A DNA stretch of 64,000 nt, from positions 1 to 64,000 of the forward strand of contig JAAEZZ010000013.1 in NCBI GenBank assembly GCA_018222605.1, read 5' to 3'. This DNA is from Alphaproteobacteria bacterium (GTDB lineage Bacteria > Pseudomonadota > Alphaproteobacteria > Caulobacterales > Hyphomonadaceae). Positions 16,324 through 26,196 of the stretch are shown one piece after another. How positions within the stretch are numbered: the first letter of the stretch is position 1; every line of letters starts with the position of its first letter. A model generated the notes under the pieces. The model was not told where the DNA came from. It did not search any database and was given only the letters and a program-made list of their open reading frames with translations. Position numbers and translations under genes: made by a program.

Positions 16324-17610
16324 TTATTTCACTTCCGTGAGCACAAGCGATGCGTTGGTGCCACCAAAGCCGAAACTGTTCGACATGGCCGCGCGCACAC
16401 GTCCCTTCTTCGCCTTATGCGGGATAAGGTCCAGAACGGTCTCGAAGCTCGGATTGTCGAGATTCAGAGTTGGCGGCATCACCTGGTCACGAATGGCCAG
16501 TGCACAGAAAGCGCTTTCAATGGCCCCGGCAGCTCCAAGAAGGTGGCCAACGGCAGACTTGGTGGAAGACATCGACATGTTCTTGGCATGATCGCCGAAT
16601 GCGCGCTCGACAGCGCCAGCCTCGCCTTCATCTCCCTTGGGAGTGGAGGTACCGTGGGCATTCACATAGTCGATCTCGGTCGGGTCTATGCTGGAATGCT
16701 TCAGCGCCATCTTCATCGCGCGATAGCCGCCTTCAGCGCCTTCAGCCGGCGCCGTGATGTGATAGGCATCGCCCGTCAGACCATAACCTGAGACTTCGGC
16801 ATAGATCTTCGCGCCGCGGGCCTTGGCATGCTCGTACTCTTCCAGAACGAGGATGGCAGCGCCCTCACCCATGACAAAGCCATCGCGATCCTTGTCGTAA
16901 GGACGGGAGGCCTTTTCAGGAGTGTCATTGAAATTCGTGGACATCGCCTTTGCGGCGCAGAAGCCCGCAATGCCGATGCGTCCGATAACTGCTTCAGAGC
17001 CACCCGCAAGCATGACGTCCGCGTCCCCATACTTGATGAGACGTGCGGAGTCGCCAATGGCGTGAGCGCCTGTTGCGCAGGCCGTCACCACGGAATGGTT
17101 AGGCCCTTTGAATTTGTGCCTGATGGAGACCTGACCAGAAGCCAGATTGATCAGTGCAGAGGGGATGAAGAACGGGCTCACCTTGCGCGGCCCGTTCTCA
17201 TGAAGCGTGATCGCCGTCTGATAGATGGATTCCAGACCACCGATGCCGGAGCCGATCAGAACGCCTGTGCGCTCCTGACCTTCATCGTCTTCGGGTCTCC
17301 AACCGGAATCCTCTACTGCCTCGTCTGCGGCGGCGATGGCATAAAGAATAAACTCATCGATCCGGCGCATCTCCTTGGAGGAGACAAACGCCTCAGGATC
17401 GAAAGCGTGAGGGTCCCCTTCACCGCCACCGCGGCCAGTTTTCCATGGTACCTGGAATGCAATCTTGCAGGGCATGTCTTCAGGATCGAACGTATCAATA
17501 CGTCCAGCCCCAGACTTGCCTTCAATCAGGCGCTCCCAAGTTGCCTCACGGCCAAAGGCCAAGGGTGAGACAATCCCGATACCGGTGATAACGACGCGGC
17601 GGTCAGACAT
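16324..17610 (-). CDS. fabF: 3-oxoacyl-ACP synthase II
   Basis: 428 residues starting MSDRRVVITGIGIVSPLAFG. The condensing-enzyme triad is complete: Cys in VVTACATGAHAIG, His in YVNAHGTSTPKGDEGE and His in KSAVGHLLGAAGA. It elongates acyl-ACP with malonyl-ACP in type II fatty acid synthesis. It lies 15 bases after acpP, its substrate carrier, in the fabD-fabG-acpP-fabF-mltG order. Confidence 0.96.
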   Translation of the reverse strand: MSDRRVVITGIGIVSPLAFGREATWERLIEGKSGAGRIDTFDPEDMPCKIAFQVPWKTGRGGGEGDPHAFDPEAFVSSKEMRRIDEFILYAIAAADEAVEDSGWRPEDDEGQERTGVLIGSGIGGLESIYQTAITLHENGPRKVSPFFIPSALINLASGQVSIRHKFKGPNHSVVTACATGAHAIGDSARLIKYGDADVMLAGGSEAVIGRIGIAGFCAAKAMSTNFNDTPEKASRPYDKDRDGFVMGEGAAILVLEEYEHAKARGAKIYAEVSGYGLTGDAYHITAPAEGAEGGYRAMKMALKHSSIDPTEIDYVNAHGTSTPKGDEGEAGAVERAFGDHAKNMSMSSTKSAVGHLLGAAGAIESAFCALAIRDQVMPPTLNLDNPSFETVLDLIPHKAKKGRVRAAMSNSFGFGGTNASLVLTEVK

Positions 17611-17625
17611 AGAACCCTGCCTGTT

Positions 17626-17859
17626 TTAGATGTGAGCCTTGATGTGGGTCACCGCATCACCAACGGTGCGGATGGACTCCTGTACATCATCAGGGATTTC
17701 GATATTGAACTCTTCCTCGAAAGCCATGACCAGTTCGACCAGGTCCAGCGAGTCAGCGCCCAGATCATCGATGAAGCTTGCGCTCTCAACAACCTTATCA
17801 CAATCCACGTCGAGATTTTCGACTACAATTTTTTTAACGCGTTCAAGAACGTCAGACAT
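17626..17859 (-). CDS. acpP: Acyl carrier protein (fatty acid synthesis)
   Basis: 77 residues. The phosphopantetheine serine is S37 in [20 protein letters not shown]. The acidic four-helix pattern and the position between fabG and fabF identify the housekeeping ACP. The 114-base gap to fabG probably carries its own promoter, as is usual for acpP. Confidence 0.97.
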   Translation of the reverse strand: MSDVLERVKKIVVENLDVDCDKVVESASFIDDLGADSLDLVELVMAFEEEFNIEIPDDVQESIRTVGDAVTHIKAHI

Positions 17860-17973
17860 GAGTACCTCTCTAGAAATGCCTGAGGACTGGCCCAGATTCG
17901 AACCATTGTGTTGCGCCTAGCACACAGTTGGGACGAGCGCCAAGTCCTATGACTAACCCTTACTGTTGTGAAA

Positions 17974-18711
17974 TCAGATCATTGCCATACCGCCATTTAC
18001 GTGCAGCGTCTGCCCCGTAACATAGGCGGCTTCATTGGAAGCAAGATATACTGCAGCCGCAGCGATGTCAGCACCCTCGCCCAGACGCCCCGAAGGAATC
18101 TGGCCCAGAAGGGCCTCTTTCTGGTTATCCGGCAACACATCCGTCATAGGAGACGCAATGAAACCAGGTGCGATTGTGTTCGCTGTGATGCCCCGGCTCG
18201 CGACCTCCTGAGCGAGCGACTTCGTAAAGCCGATCATGCCTGCTTTGGACGCGCAATAGTTCGTTTGCCCCGGATTTCCTGTGACACCGACAATTGACGT
18301 AATGCCGATAATGCGGCCGTGACGGCGCTTCATCATGCCCCGCACGCAGCTCTTCGTGAGTCGGAAATAGCTGCCCAAATTGACGGACAGAACATCGTTC
18401 CAGTCGTCATCCTTCATCTGCATCAGCAATTTGTCGCGCGTGATTCCTGCATTTGCTACGAGAATATCGAGCGGACCGATAGCTTCTTCCGTCTTCGAAA
18501 CGAGACCATTCACGGCCTCTTCGTCAGACAGATTGCACGGCACAATCGCACTTTCGCCTTTCAGCGTGGCTGCAACTTCTTCAAGAACGTTCTCACGTGT
18601 GCCGGAGAGCGCCACCTTGGCGCCAGCTTCGGAAAGCGCCTGTGCAATCGCGCGGCCGATTCCCCCGGATGCTCCGGTTACAAGAGCCGTACGGCCTGTC
18701 AGGTCAAACAT
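17974..18711 (-). CDS. fabG: 3-oxoacyl-ACP reductase
   Basis: 245 residues, SDR fold. The cofactor motif TGASGGIGRAIA is at 13-24, NAG at about 88, and the catalytic Ser-Tyr-Lys is seen in GITSIVGVTGNPGQTNYCASKAG. It reduces 3-oxoacyl-ACP with NADPH. The gene follows fabD after five bases and precedes acpP. Confidence 0.95.
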   Translation of the reverse strand: MFDLTGRTALVTGASGGIGRAIAQALSEAGAKVALSGTRENVLEEVAATLKGESAIVPCNLSDEEAVNGLVSKTEEAIGPLDILVANAGITRDKLLMQMKDDDWNDVLSVNLGSYFRLTKSCVRGMMKRRHGRIIGITSIVGVTGNPGQTNYCASKAGMIGFTKSLAQEVASRGITANTIAPGFIASPMTDVLPDNQKEALLGQIPSGRLGEGADIAAAAVYLASNEAAYVTGQTLHVNGGMAMI

Positions 18712-18716
18712 CTGGC

Positions 18717-19667
18717 TTATCCCTTCATTGCTTCTGCAAACGCCTCAAGATCCTCGGGCGTCCCGAGGGTGAAGCCGTTGAGTGACTTTTCGATGCGACG
18801 CTGCATCACCGTCAATACTTTGCCATTACCTGCTTCGCCCGTCGCTTCAACTCCCTGAGCGACCATAAACTGCACGCTCTCTGTCCAGCGCACACGGCCC
18901 GTCACCTGTTCCACCAGGTTCCGGCGGATCGTTTCAGGTTCAGTCACAGCATGTGCGGAGACGTTCGCAACAAGAGGCGTTGAGGGAGAATTGATGGTCA
19001 CATCTCTCAAGGCCTCAGCCATCGCATCGGCAGCGGGCTGCATCAGAGAACAATGGAAGGGCGCGGAGACATTCAGCGGCATGGCTTTCTTGACGCCATT
19101 CTCCCTGGCGTACTCACAGGCCGCGTCAATGGCAGCCTTGGTACCGGACAGAACCAACTGGCCCGGCGCATTGTCGTTCGCGACTTCGCAAACACCGCCC
19201 GCCTTGCGGCCGGCTTCACAAGCCGCTTCCGCCTGCGTGATGTCAGCGCCCAGAAGCGCCGCCATGGCACCTTCACCCGGTTTTACAGCGCCCTGCATGG
19301 TATTGCCGCGAATGCGCAACAGGCGCGCCGTATCGGCCAGGCTGATCGCTCCGGCAGAGGCCAGAGCGGAATATTCGCCCAGGGAATGGCCTGCCACAAA
19401 GGCTGCATCGCTCGCGGACAGACCGAATTCAGCCTCCAGCGCGCGCATAGCGGCGACGCTGTGCGCCATCAGGGCTGGCTGGGTATTCGCGGTCAGAGTC
19501 AGCTCTTCGATATCACCGCTCCACATCAGGCCGGACAGGTCTTGCCCCAGTGCTTCATTGACCTCTGCGAACACGTCGCGGGCCGACTGAAAGGCATCCG
19601 CAAGCGCTTTGCCCATGCCGATTTCCTGGCTTCCCTGCCCTGGAAAGATAAATGCAAATTTTGTCAT
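18717..19667 (-). CDS. fabD: Malonyl-CoA:ACP transacylase
   Basis: 316 residues from MTKFAFIFPGQGSQEIGMG. The nucleophile lies in AGHSLGEYSALAS and the catalytic His in SAPFHCSLM. It loads malonyl onto ACP. A longer reading from 19859 would place a non-homologous stretch before the fold; the ATG at 19667 is correct. It is the first gene of the fab unit and is divergent from rpsF. Confidence 0.95.
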   Translation of the reverse strand: MTKFAFIFPGQGSQEIGMGKALADAFQSARDVFAEVNEALGQDLSGLMWSGDIEELTLTANTQPALMAHSVAAMRALEAEFGLSASDAAFVAGHSLGEYSALASAGAISLADTARLLRIRGNTMQGAVKPGEGAMAALLGADITQAEAACEAGRKAGGVCEVANDNAPGQLVLSGTKAAIDAACEYARENGVKKAMPLNVSAPFHCSLMQPAADAMAEALRDVTINSPSTPLVANVSAHAVTEPETIRRNLVEQVTGRVRWTESVQFMVAQGVEATGEAGNGKVLTVMQRRIEKSLNGFTLGTPEDLEAFAEAMKG

Positions 19668-19875
19668 TATTGGTGTCTCCAAGTTGGGTGTGTGACTAAT
19701 GGTGACCGGCAATGTAAGCAAGCGCTTGAAAAATACCGTCAAATGCGCTTTACACCCGCCTTCACTCGCAGGAATGCGGTCCTTGGTACTCCGGAATGAG
19801 CCGGAAGAAGAGGGGCCATCGCCGGTCAGTTTCCCGCTGTCAGGCGCCGCATGCCTCAATTATGGGAATAAAAAC

Positions 19876-20214
19876 ATGGCACTTTATGAGCATGTCGTGA
19901 TCACACGACCTGACATTTCGCCTGCCCAGGTCGACAGCTTTGTCGAAGAACTGAGCAACTTCCTCAAGGAAAAAGGCGCAAAAGTTGGCAAGACCGAATA
20001 CTGGGGTCTTCGCAACCTGGCCTATCCGATCAAGAAACAGCGCAAGGGGCATTACTCCCTCCTGAACATCGACGGCCCTGCCGATGCTGTTCTGGAACTG
20101 GAGCGCAAGCACCGCATCTCCGATGATGTCATGCGTTACATGACCGTCCGCGTCGAAACGCTGAGCGATGAACCGTCCCCGGTTCTCTCTCGCAAAGACC
20201 GTCGCCGCGACTAG
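19876..20214 (+). CDS. rpsF: 30S ribosomal protein S6
   Basis: 112 residues from [19 protein letters not shown], with the conserved [19 protein letters not shown] segment that contacts S18. It starts the rpsF-rpsR-rplI operon. The ATG at 19876 is chosen by homology; the frame is open upstream into the fabD leader. Confidence 0.96.
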   Translation: MALYEHVVITRPDISPAQVDSFVEELSNFLKEKGAKVGKTEYWGLRNLAYPIKKQRKGHYSLLNIDGPADAVLELERKHRISDDVMRYMTVRVETLSDEPSPVLSRKDRRRD

Positions 20215-20229
20215 GGAAGGACACTCGAA

Positions 20230-20487
20230 ATGGCTCAGAAACTGAACATCACGAACATCCCTGCCCGCCGTCCGTTTGGACGTCGCCGCAAGGTCGATCC
20301 GTTTTCCGGCTCCAATGCTCAGGAAATCGACTACAAGGACGTGAAACTGCTGCAGCGCTACATCTCTGAAAAAGGGAAAATCGTGCCCAGCCGCATCACG
20401 GCCGTTAATCTGAAGAACCAGCGCAAGCTTGCCCAGGCGATCAAACGCGCCCGCATGCTGGCCCTGCTTCCGTTCGAAGTGAAGTAA
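20230..20487 (+). CDS. rpsR: 30S ribosomal protein S18
   Basis: 85 residues, including [22 protein letters not shown] and the basic [11 protein letters not shown] end typical of S18. It binds S6 on the small-subunit platform. AAGGA precedes the ATG. It lies between rpsF and rplI. Confidence 0.96.
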   Translation: MAQKLNITNIPARRPFGRRRKVDPFSGSNAQEIDYKDVKLLQRYISEKGKIVPSRITAVNLKNQRKLAQAIKRARMLALLPFEVK

Positions 20488-20499
20488 GGAGAGACCCAC

Positions 20500-21090
20500 A
20501 TGCAAGTCATCCTTCTTGAACGCATCGAGCGCCTTGGCGTCATCGGCGACGAAGTGAAAGTGAAGAACGGCTTCGCCCGTAACTTCCTGATCCCGCAAGG
20601 CAAAGCCCTGCTCGCCAATGCAAAGAACCGCGCCCGCTTCGAAGCAGAGCGTGAAGCCATTGAAGCCCGTAACGCGGAAGCCCGCGCCAAGGCTGAAGCC
20701 GAAGCCCAGAAGCTCGAAGGTGCATCCTTCGTGCTGATCCGCCAGGCTGGCGACACCGGTCAGCTGTACGGCTCTGTTACCGCACGTGACGTGGCTGATG
20801 CCGCTGAAGCTGCTGGTTACAGCATTCCGCGTACCGGCGTGCGTCTCGACCGTCCGATCAAGGCGATCGGTCTGTACGACGTGGCTGTCCGCCTGCACGC
20901 TGAAGTGACCGCTACGGTCCAGGCCAATGTGGCACGCTCCAGCGATGAAGCTGAGCGTCAGGCGAAAGGCGAAGACATCGTCGCATCCCTGCAAGCTGCC
21001 AACCAGGAACAAGCCCAGGAACAAGCTGGCGAGCTGGCTGAAGCCGCCGCCGAGCGTGACGAATCTGGCGAAGGAGAAGACGAAGAATAG
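20500..21090 (+). CDS. rplI: 50S ribosomal protein L9
   Basis: 196 residues. The N-terminal RNA-binding domain begins MQVILLERIERLGVIGDEV and has the GFARNFLIPQGKA loop. A long central helix and a C-terminal domain follow. The protein exceeds the usual 150 residues by an acidic, alanine- and glutamate-rich tail (about residues 150-196, ending GEGEDEE), as in several alphaproteobacteria. A terminator follows 21 bases downstream. Confidence 0.96.
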   Translation: MQVILLERIERLGVIGDEVKVKNGFARNFLIPQGKALLANAKNRARFEAEREAIEARNAEARAKAEAEAQKLEGASFVLIRQAGDTGQLYGSVTARDVADAAEAAGYSIPRTGVRLDRPIKAIGLYDVAVRLHAEVTATVQANVARSSDEAERQAKGEDIVASLQAANQEQAQEQAGELAEAAAERDESGEGEDEE

Positions 21091-21111
21091 TCTTCGCCTT
21101 CTGATCAAATC

Positions 21112-21145
21112 AGGCCGCAGCTATCCACAGCTGCGGCCTTTTTTG
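21112..21145 (+). terminator. Rho-independent terminator after rplI
   Basis: AGGCCGCAGCT (21112-21122) pairs with AGCTGCGGCCT (21129-21139) around ATCCAC, followed by a T run. It separates the ribosomal protein operon from dnaB. Confidence 0.88.
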
Positions 21146-21220
21146 TGACTAACCCGGTAAAATCAGGCCCGAGTGAGTTTCTGCCCCTGCAATTCACCCC
21201 CAGCTGAGTTACACTTAACC

Positions 21221-22720
21221 ATGCCGCTTGATGATGCCTCCTCCCCTAAAGAGACTGTCACACCGCCGAACAATCTGTCGGCGGAAGCGGCTGTGCTGGG
21301 CGCCATTCTATTCGACAATAACTCCTATCAACGCGTCGCGGATATTCTGAGACCATCAGACTTCTACGCACCCGCGCACCAGGAATTATTCAATGTCGCC
21401 GCTACCATGATTCAGCAAGGCCGAATCGCGGATGGCGTTACCCTGCGCGAACATTTCGAAAAAGCCGAAAAGCTCAGCGAGATTGGTGGCGCGCGCTATC
21501 TGGAGCAATTGCTCGATTCGGCCGCCTTCGGGCCTGAGGTGGGCGACTATGCCCGCATGATTCGCGACCTTGCGATGCGCCGCGAACTGGTCGGCATTGG
21601 CGGAGAACTTCAGGGCCGGGCCCTGAACCCGACGCCGGAAGAGAATGGCGAGCGCCAGATCGAACTGGCAGAGCGTCGTCTATTTGACCTTGCCGAACGC
21701 GGCTCCAGTGGCCGTGGCTTCAGCAGCTTCTCCGAAGCGCTGACGGAATCCCTCAAGAATGCCGAAGCCGCGTTCAAGCGAGAGGGCAAAATCGCCGGCA
21801 TCCCGACACGCCTCAGAGACCTCGACGAAAAGCTCGGCGGCCTCCACCGGTCAGACCTCGTCATCCTGGCCGGCCGTCCTTCCATGGGGAAAACCTCACT
21901 CGCGACGAACATTGCCTATAATGCCGCGTCCGCCTATCGCTCAGAACTGCAGGATGACGGCTCACGAAAGACCGTAGACGGTGCAATCGTCGGCTTCTTC
22001 TCTCTGGAGATGTCGAACGAACAGCTCGCCACGCGTATTATCGCCGAGCGCACCGGCATCACGACGCACCGCATCCGTCAGGGCGACCTCGACAAGAGCG
22101 ACTTTGAGCGCCTGCGGGAAGCGACCGAAGAACTGCAGAACCTGCCTCTCTATATCGATGATACAGGCGGCATCTCGATCAGTCAGCTTGCGGCCCGCGC
22201 GCGCCGCCTACAACGCTCTGTCGGTCTCGACATGATCGTGATCGACTACCTTCAGCTCATCACGGTCAGCACCGGCAATGCGAACGCAAACCGGGTGCAG
22301 GAAATCACGCAAATCACGACCTCGCTCAAGGCGTTGGCCAAGGATCTGAACGTTCCGATCATTGCCCTGTCCCAGCTGTCACGAGCCGTTGAACAACGCG
22401 ATGACAAACGTCCGCAGCTGTCTGACCTTCGGGAATCAGGCTCAATCGAGCAGGACGCCGACGTGGTGCTGTTCGTATATCGCGAGGAGTATTATCTCTC
22501 GCGGGCCGAGCCAGGCGCCGACCCGACCGATCCCGCCTCGAACGAAAAATGGGCCCAATGGCGCCAGCGCATGGACCAAGTCTATGGCAAGGCAGAGGTT
22601 ATCGTCGGCAAGCAGCGTCACGGCCCGATTGGCCGCGTCGAACTCGCCTTCGATTCAAACGTCACACGCTTTGGCGATCTGGACATGTCCGGACGATCAA
22701 ACGATTTCGACGACGAATAG
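21221..22720 (+). CDS. dnaB: Replicative DNA helicase
   Basis: 499 residues from MPLDDASSPKE. The N-terminal DnaG-interacting helical domain (NLSAEAAVLGAILFDN) is followed by the RecA-like core with Walker A GRPSMGKTS, Walker B MIVIDYLQL and the ALSQLSRAVEQR sensor loop. DnaB unwinds DNA at the replication fork. The start is set by homology; the upstream extension is not conserved. It is convergent with the epoxide hydrolase gene, 20 bases apart. Confidence 0.96.
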   Translation: MPLDDASSPKETVTPPNNLSAEAAVLGAILFDNNSYQRVADILRPSDFYAPAHQELFNVAATMIQQGRIADGVTLREHFEKAEKLSEIGGARYLEQLLDSAAFGPEVGDYARMIRDLAMRRELVGIGGELQGRALNPTPEENGERQIELAERRLFDLAERGSSGRGFSSFSEALTESLKNAEAAFKREGKIAGIPTRLRDLDEKLGGLHRSDLVILAGRPSMGKTSLATNIAYNAASAYRSELQDDGSRKTVDGAIVGFFSLEMSNEQLATRIIAERTGITTHRIRQGDLDKSDFERLREATEELQNLPLYIDDTGGISISQLAARARRLQRSVGLDMIVIDYLQLITVSTGNANANRVQEITQITTSLKALAKDLNVPIIALSQLSRAVEQRDDKRPQLSDLRESGSIEQDADVVLFVYREEYYLSRAEPGADPTDPASNEKWAQWRQRMDQVYGKAEVIVGKQRHGPIGRVELAFDSNVTRFGDLDMSGRSNDFDDE

Positions 22721-22740
22721 CCCCTGCCCTCAGAGAGTCC

Positions 22741-23709
22741 TCAAAGACTGTTCAGCCACTCGATCAACAACCGGTTCACCTCCTCAGGCCGCTCCTGCTG
22801 CGTCCAGTGCCCGACACCTTCCAACAAGGTCGCACCCCGCAGATCACCGAGGCTTTTCTTCATCGCGGCCACCATATCGCCCGGATACATTTTCAGCACC
22901 AGATCCCTGGTTCCGCCAATGAACAGCGACGGCTGCGCGATCACCGGCGAGGACGGGTGCGATGTCAGATAGGCATGGTCGCGGTGCCAGTTGCGGTAAC
23001 GATTCAACGGCCCGCGGAACCCTGAGTTGCGGAACTGCTCATCATAATAGGCAACATCTTCTTCGCTAAGCCATGGTAGAGGCATGTCCGGCTCTGGCAG
23101 GCGGTGCAACAGTGTATCGCCATGCTTCTTGTCCGTCGGCCAGGTTCCCTCCGGCGCGTCACCGGAGATGGCATAATAGAACTTCCGGATTGTCTCGGCC
23201 GGATCGGCTTCCAGTTCGGCCTCTGGCGGCCCCTGATCCTGGAAATAGATCTGATAGAAGAACAGCCCACGCTCGGTAAAAAATTTGCGCGCGGCATCAA
23301 TGAACACCACCTCGCCCGGCGGCGTATAGGGAACTGACAGCCCCGCCACGGCACGGAACTTATCCGCATGCAGCCGGGCCGTATTCCACGCAAGCGGGGC
23401 GCCCCAGTCATGACCCACGACAACCGCCTGCTCTCCGGGAGACAGCGCCTCGGCCAGACCGGCAATATCTCCGGTCAGGCTTTCCATGTCATAGGCCTCT
23501 ACCGTATGCGGACGATCAGAGCCGCCATAGCCGCGCACATCCGGCGCGGCCACACGGTAACCTGCTTCCGAAAGAGCCTTGATCTGATGGCGCCACGAAT
23601 ACCAGCTTTCGGGAAAGCCGTGGACCAGGATCACTAAGGGCCCCTCGCCTGCGGTGGCGACCCGCAGGCGAATGCCGTTTGTCTCAATCAGTTGCAGGTC
23701 AACAGACAT
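22741..23709 (-). CDS. Epoxide hydrolase-like alpha/beta hydrolase
   Basis: 322 residues. HGFPESWYSWRHQ (30-42) gives the oxyanion hole, and the nucleophile position is an aspartate, D101 in VVGHDWGAPLAW, which is diagnostic of epoxide hydrolases rather than esterases. The general base is in GVGHWTQQERP near the C-terminus. It would hydrolyse an epoxide to a diol in the cytoplasm. It follows a crotonase-family gene after six bases, so both may serve one degradative route. Substrate unknown. Confidence 0.88.
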   Translation of the reverse strand: MSVDLQLIETNGIRLRVATAGEGPLVILVHGFPESWYSWRHQIKALSEAGYRVAAPDVRGYGGSDRPHTVEAYDMESLTGDIAGLAEALSPGEQAVVVGHDWGAPLAWNTARLHADKFRAVAGLSVPYTPPGEVVFIDAARKFFTERGLFFYQIYFQDQGPPEAELEADPAETIRKFYYAISGDAPEGTWPTDKKHGDTLLHRLPEPDMPLPWLSEEDVAYYDEQFRNSGFRGPLNRYRNWHRDHAYLTSHPSSPVIAQPSLFIGGTRDLVLKMYPGDMVAAMKKSLGDLRGATLLEGVGHWTQQERPEEVNRLLIEWLNSL

Positions 23710-23715
23710 GTCAGG

Positions 23716-24627
23716 CTAGTCCTTGCCGCCAATCCATTTGAACTCCGGCTCTTCCCACCACGGGAAAAAGTTGGGCATACCATCGGAGACTTTCACCGGA
23801 TAGACGGGCTTTCGTTTCTCCAGGAAGCTCATGACGCCTTCTTTTGCGTCCGGTGTCTTGCCGCGGGAATAGATCGCAGCGGAGTCGACAATGTGCGCTT
23901 CCATCGGGTGGCTCGCGCCCAGCATGCGCCACATCATCTGACGTGTAAGCGTCGTAGAAACCGCTGCCGTATTATCGGCAATCTCACGCGCAATGCCGCG
24001 TGCCACATCCATCAGCTCCGCCTGCGGATGGATCGAGCGAACAAGCCCGCCCTCCATCGCTTCCTGGGCCGGGAAGACGCGGCCGGAATAGCACCATTCC
24101 AGCGCCTGGGAGATGCCGACAAGACGTGGCAGGAACCAGCTGGAGGCCGCTTCCGGATTGATGCCCCTACGGTTGAACACAAAGCCAAAGCGCGCATTGT
24201 CAGCCGCGATCCGGATATCCATAGGCAACTGCATGGTCACACCGATGCCGACCGCCGCGCCATTGATGGCCCCGATCACGGGCTTCAGGCTGTCAAAGAT
24301 GCGCAGCGTCACGCGGCCACCGCCATCACGCTGAATGTCAGTGCTTTCCGTGCGGCCCTCTTCGCCGCTCTTGGCGCGCTCATCATAGTCAAAGGTCTCA
24401 GCGCCGGCAGACAGGTCAGCACCCGCGCAGAAAGCTCGATCTCCACTGCCTGTCACGATCACGGCGCGCACGCTGTCATCAGCGTCGGTAATGTCGAACG
24501 CCTCGATCATTTCGTGCATCATGGTGCCCGTGAAGGCATTCATCTTTTCCGGTCGGTGCAGTGTGAGGGTCGCGATGCCATCCTCAATGTCCAGAATGAT
24601 TTCCTTGAATTCCTTCGGCCTGGCCAT
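23716..24627 (-). CDS. Enoyl-CoA hydratase/isomerase family protein
   Basis: 303 residues from MARPKEFKEIILDIEDG, with AGGAGG ahead of the ATG. Crotonase motifs: RPEKMNAFTGTMM, FCAGADLSAGAETF (oxyanion hole, about residue 66) and GAAVGIGVTMQLPMDIRIA (about 115). The C-terminus (EKRKPVYPVKVSDGMPNFFPWW) is longer than in the short hydratases. It forms an operon with the epoxide hydrolase. It is divergent from a secreted amidohydrolase. Confidence 0.9.
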   Translation of the reverse strand: MARPKEFKEIILDIEDGIATLTLHRPEKMNAFTGTMMHEMIEAFDITDADDSVRAVIVTGSGDRAFCAGADLSAGAETFDYDERAKSGEEGRTESTDIQRDGGGRVTLRIFDSLKPVIGAINGAAVGIGVTMQLPMDIRIAADNARFGFVFNRRGINPEAASSWFLPRLVGISQALEWCYSGRVFPAQEAMEGGLVRSIHPQAELMDVARGIAREIADNTAAVSTTLTRQMMWRMLGASHPMEAHIVDSAAIYSRGKTPDAKEGVMSFLEKRKPVYPVKVSDGMPNFFPWWEEPEFKWIGGKD

Positions 24628-24770
24628 GTTTTCCTCCTGAGTATCAATAAACTGGTCACAAGCTGCCTTTCCATGCAGCTTCGTCAAGTCTTCCCCGGCG
24701 GCACTTCGTTGCCAGCTTGACGCAGGCGGAACCTCAATCCGATAAAGGTCAGGCAATTAGGGACTATGTC

Positions 24771-26075
24771 ATGAAACGAACACTCATTCTGGCGGCGCTT
24801 TCAGCCTGCCTTTTCGGCTCGGCAGCCAGCGCAGAGACAGTTTATCTGACGGCCGCCAAATATGTTGATCCTGTCAGCGGCACGGTCGTGAATGATCCGG
24901 CTTTTGTGATTGAGGATGGTGAGGTCACGGCCAGCGGCACGCAAAAATCCGTGCGCAAGCCCTCCAAGGCCACAATCATTGCGCTGGACTCTGAAACCCT
25001 TCTGCCCGGTTTCATCGACATGCACACCCACCTGACAGGCGATCCGGAAACCCCGGCCTATTATTCCCTCAGCCTGTCGGATGAGCGCGCCGCCATAACC
25101 GGCGTCAAGAATGCCCGCAAGACCCTGCTCGCCGGCTTCACCACTGTGCGCAATGTAGGCGCGTCCAGCTATGGCGATGTGGCGCTGCGCGATGCCATCA
25201 ATGAGGGCGAGGTTCCCGGCCCTCGCATGTATGTCTCAGGTCCGCCGGTCGGCATCATTGGCGGCCACTGCTCTGACAACAATCTACTGCCGTCAGAGTA
25301 TGGCCTCACAGGTGAAGGCGTGGCCACAGGCCCATGGGAAATGCGCGCCAAGGTGCGCGAGAACATCAAATACGGCGTTGACCTGATCAAGACATGCTCC
25401 ACGGGCGGCGTCTTCTCAAAGGGCACCGCACTCGGCGCAGCGCAGGGCATGCTGGAAGAGCTGACCGCTGTGGCCGAGGAGGCGCATGCCCGGGGCCTGA
25501 AAGTCGCCTCCCACGCCCATGGCACGGTCGGTATCCGAAACGCGATCCTTGCGGGCATCGATACCGTGGAGCATGCCAGCATCCTGGACGAAGACACAAT
25601 TCAGCTTGCCAAGGACAATGGCACATATCTGTCCATGGATATCTACAATACCGAATACACTCTGGCTGAGGGCGAGAAGAATGGCGTGCTGCCGGAATCG
25701 CTCGACAAGGAACGGGCCATCTCCAAGATCCAGCGCGACAGCTTCACTGCTGCGGTGAAGGCGGGTGTCAAAGTGGTTTTCGGGTCTGATTCCGGCGTGT
25801 ATCCGCATGGCGACAATCCCCGTCAGTTCTCCCGCATGGTAAAATTCGGCATGACGCCGATGCAGGCGATCCAGGGCGCCACCAGCCTGGCCGCCGAAGC
25901 GCTTGGCAAGGAAGGAGAGCTGGGCTGTGGCAATCCGGGCTGTCAGGCCGACTTCGTCGCCGTCTCAGGCGATCCGATCAAGGACACCTCCGTTCTGGAA
26001 ACGGTCGACTTCGTCATGAAGGGCGGTGAGGTCTACAAACGTGATGGCGTACCGACGCAGCGCCTCCTGCCATGA
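24771..26075 (+). CDS. Secreted amidohydrolase family protein
   Basis: 434 residues. An N-terminal signal peptide (MKRTLILAALSACLFGSAASA, 21 residues) predicts periplasmic export. The metal-dependent hydrolase core shows DMHTHL near 84, the carboxylated-lysine-type LIKTCSTGGV, SHAHGTVG, VEHAS and FGSDSGVYPHGDN. This is the Xaa-Pro dipeptidase/imidazolonepropionase-like subgroup. Near the end the usual GKLADLV region is replaced by GELGCGNPGCQADFVAV with two cysteines. Substrate not predictable, possibly a peptide or an N-acyl compound. Confidence 0.85.
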   Translation: MKRTLILAALSACLFGSAASAETVYLTAAKYVDPVSGTVVNDPAFVIEDGEVTASGTQKSVRKPSKATIIALDSETLLPGFIDMHTHLTGDPETPAYYSLSLSDERAAITGVKNARKTLLAGFTTVRNVGASSYGDVALRDAINEGEVPGPRMYVSGPPVGIIGGHCSDNNLLPSEYGLTGEGVATGPWEMRAKVRENIKYGVDLIKTCSTGGVFSKGTALGAAQGMLEELTAVAEEAHARGLKVASHAHGTVGIRNAILAGIDTVEHASILDEDTIQLAKDNGTYLSMDIYNTEYTLAEGEKNGVLPESLDKERAISKIQRDSFTAAVKAGVKVVFGSDSGVYPHGDNPRQFSRMVKFGMTPMQAIQGATSLAAEALGKEGELGCGNPGCQADFVAVSGDPIKDTSVLETVDFVMKGGEVYKRDGVPTQRLLP

Positions 26076-26196
26076 GCCAAGGGTAGTGAAGAGAGCAGCA
26101 AGCATAGGCTCTTGCATTAAAGCGCAACATGGCTTGAAGTCGTGAAGCTTCCCTCAGGGAGATTCATTTGCGGCAAGGCCTGAAGGTTTTGATGTC

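Noticed and set aside
19840..21108. Minus-strand frame of 422 codons opposite rpsF-rpsR-rplI
   Set aside because: It is the mirror of three certain ribosomal protein genes with high GC third positions.
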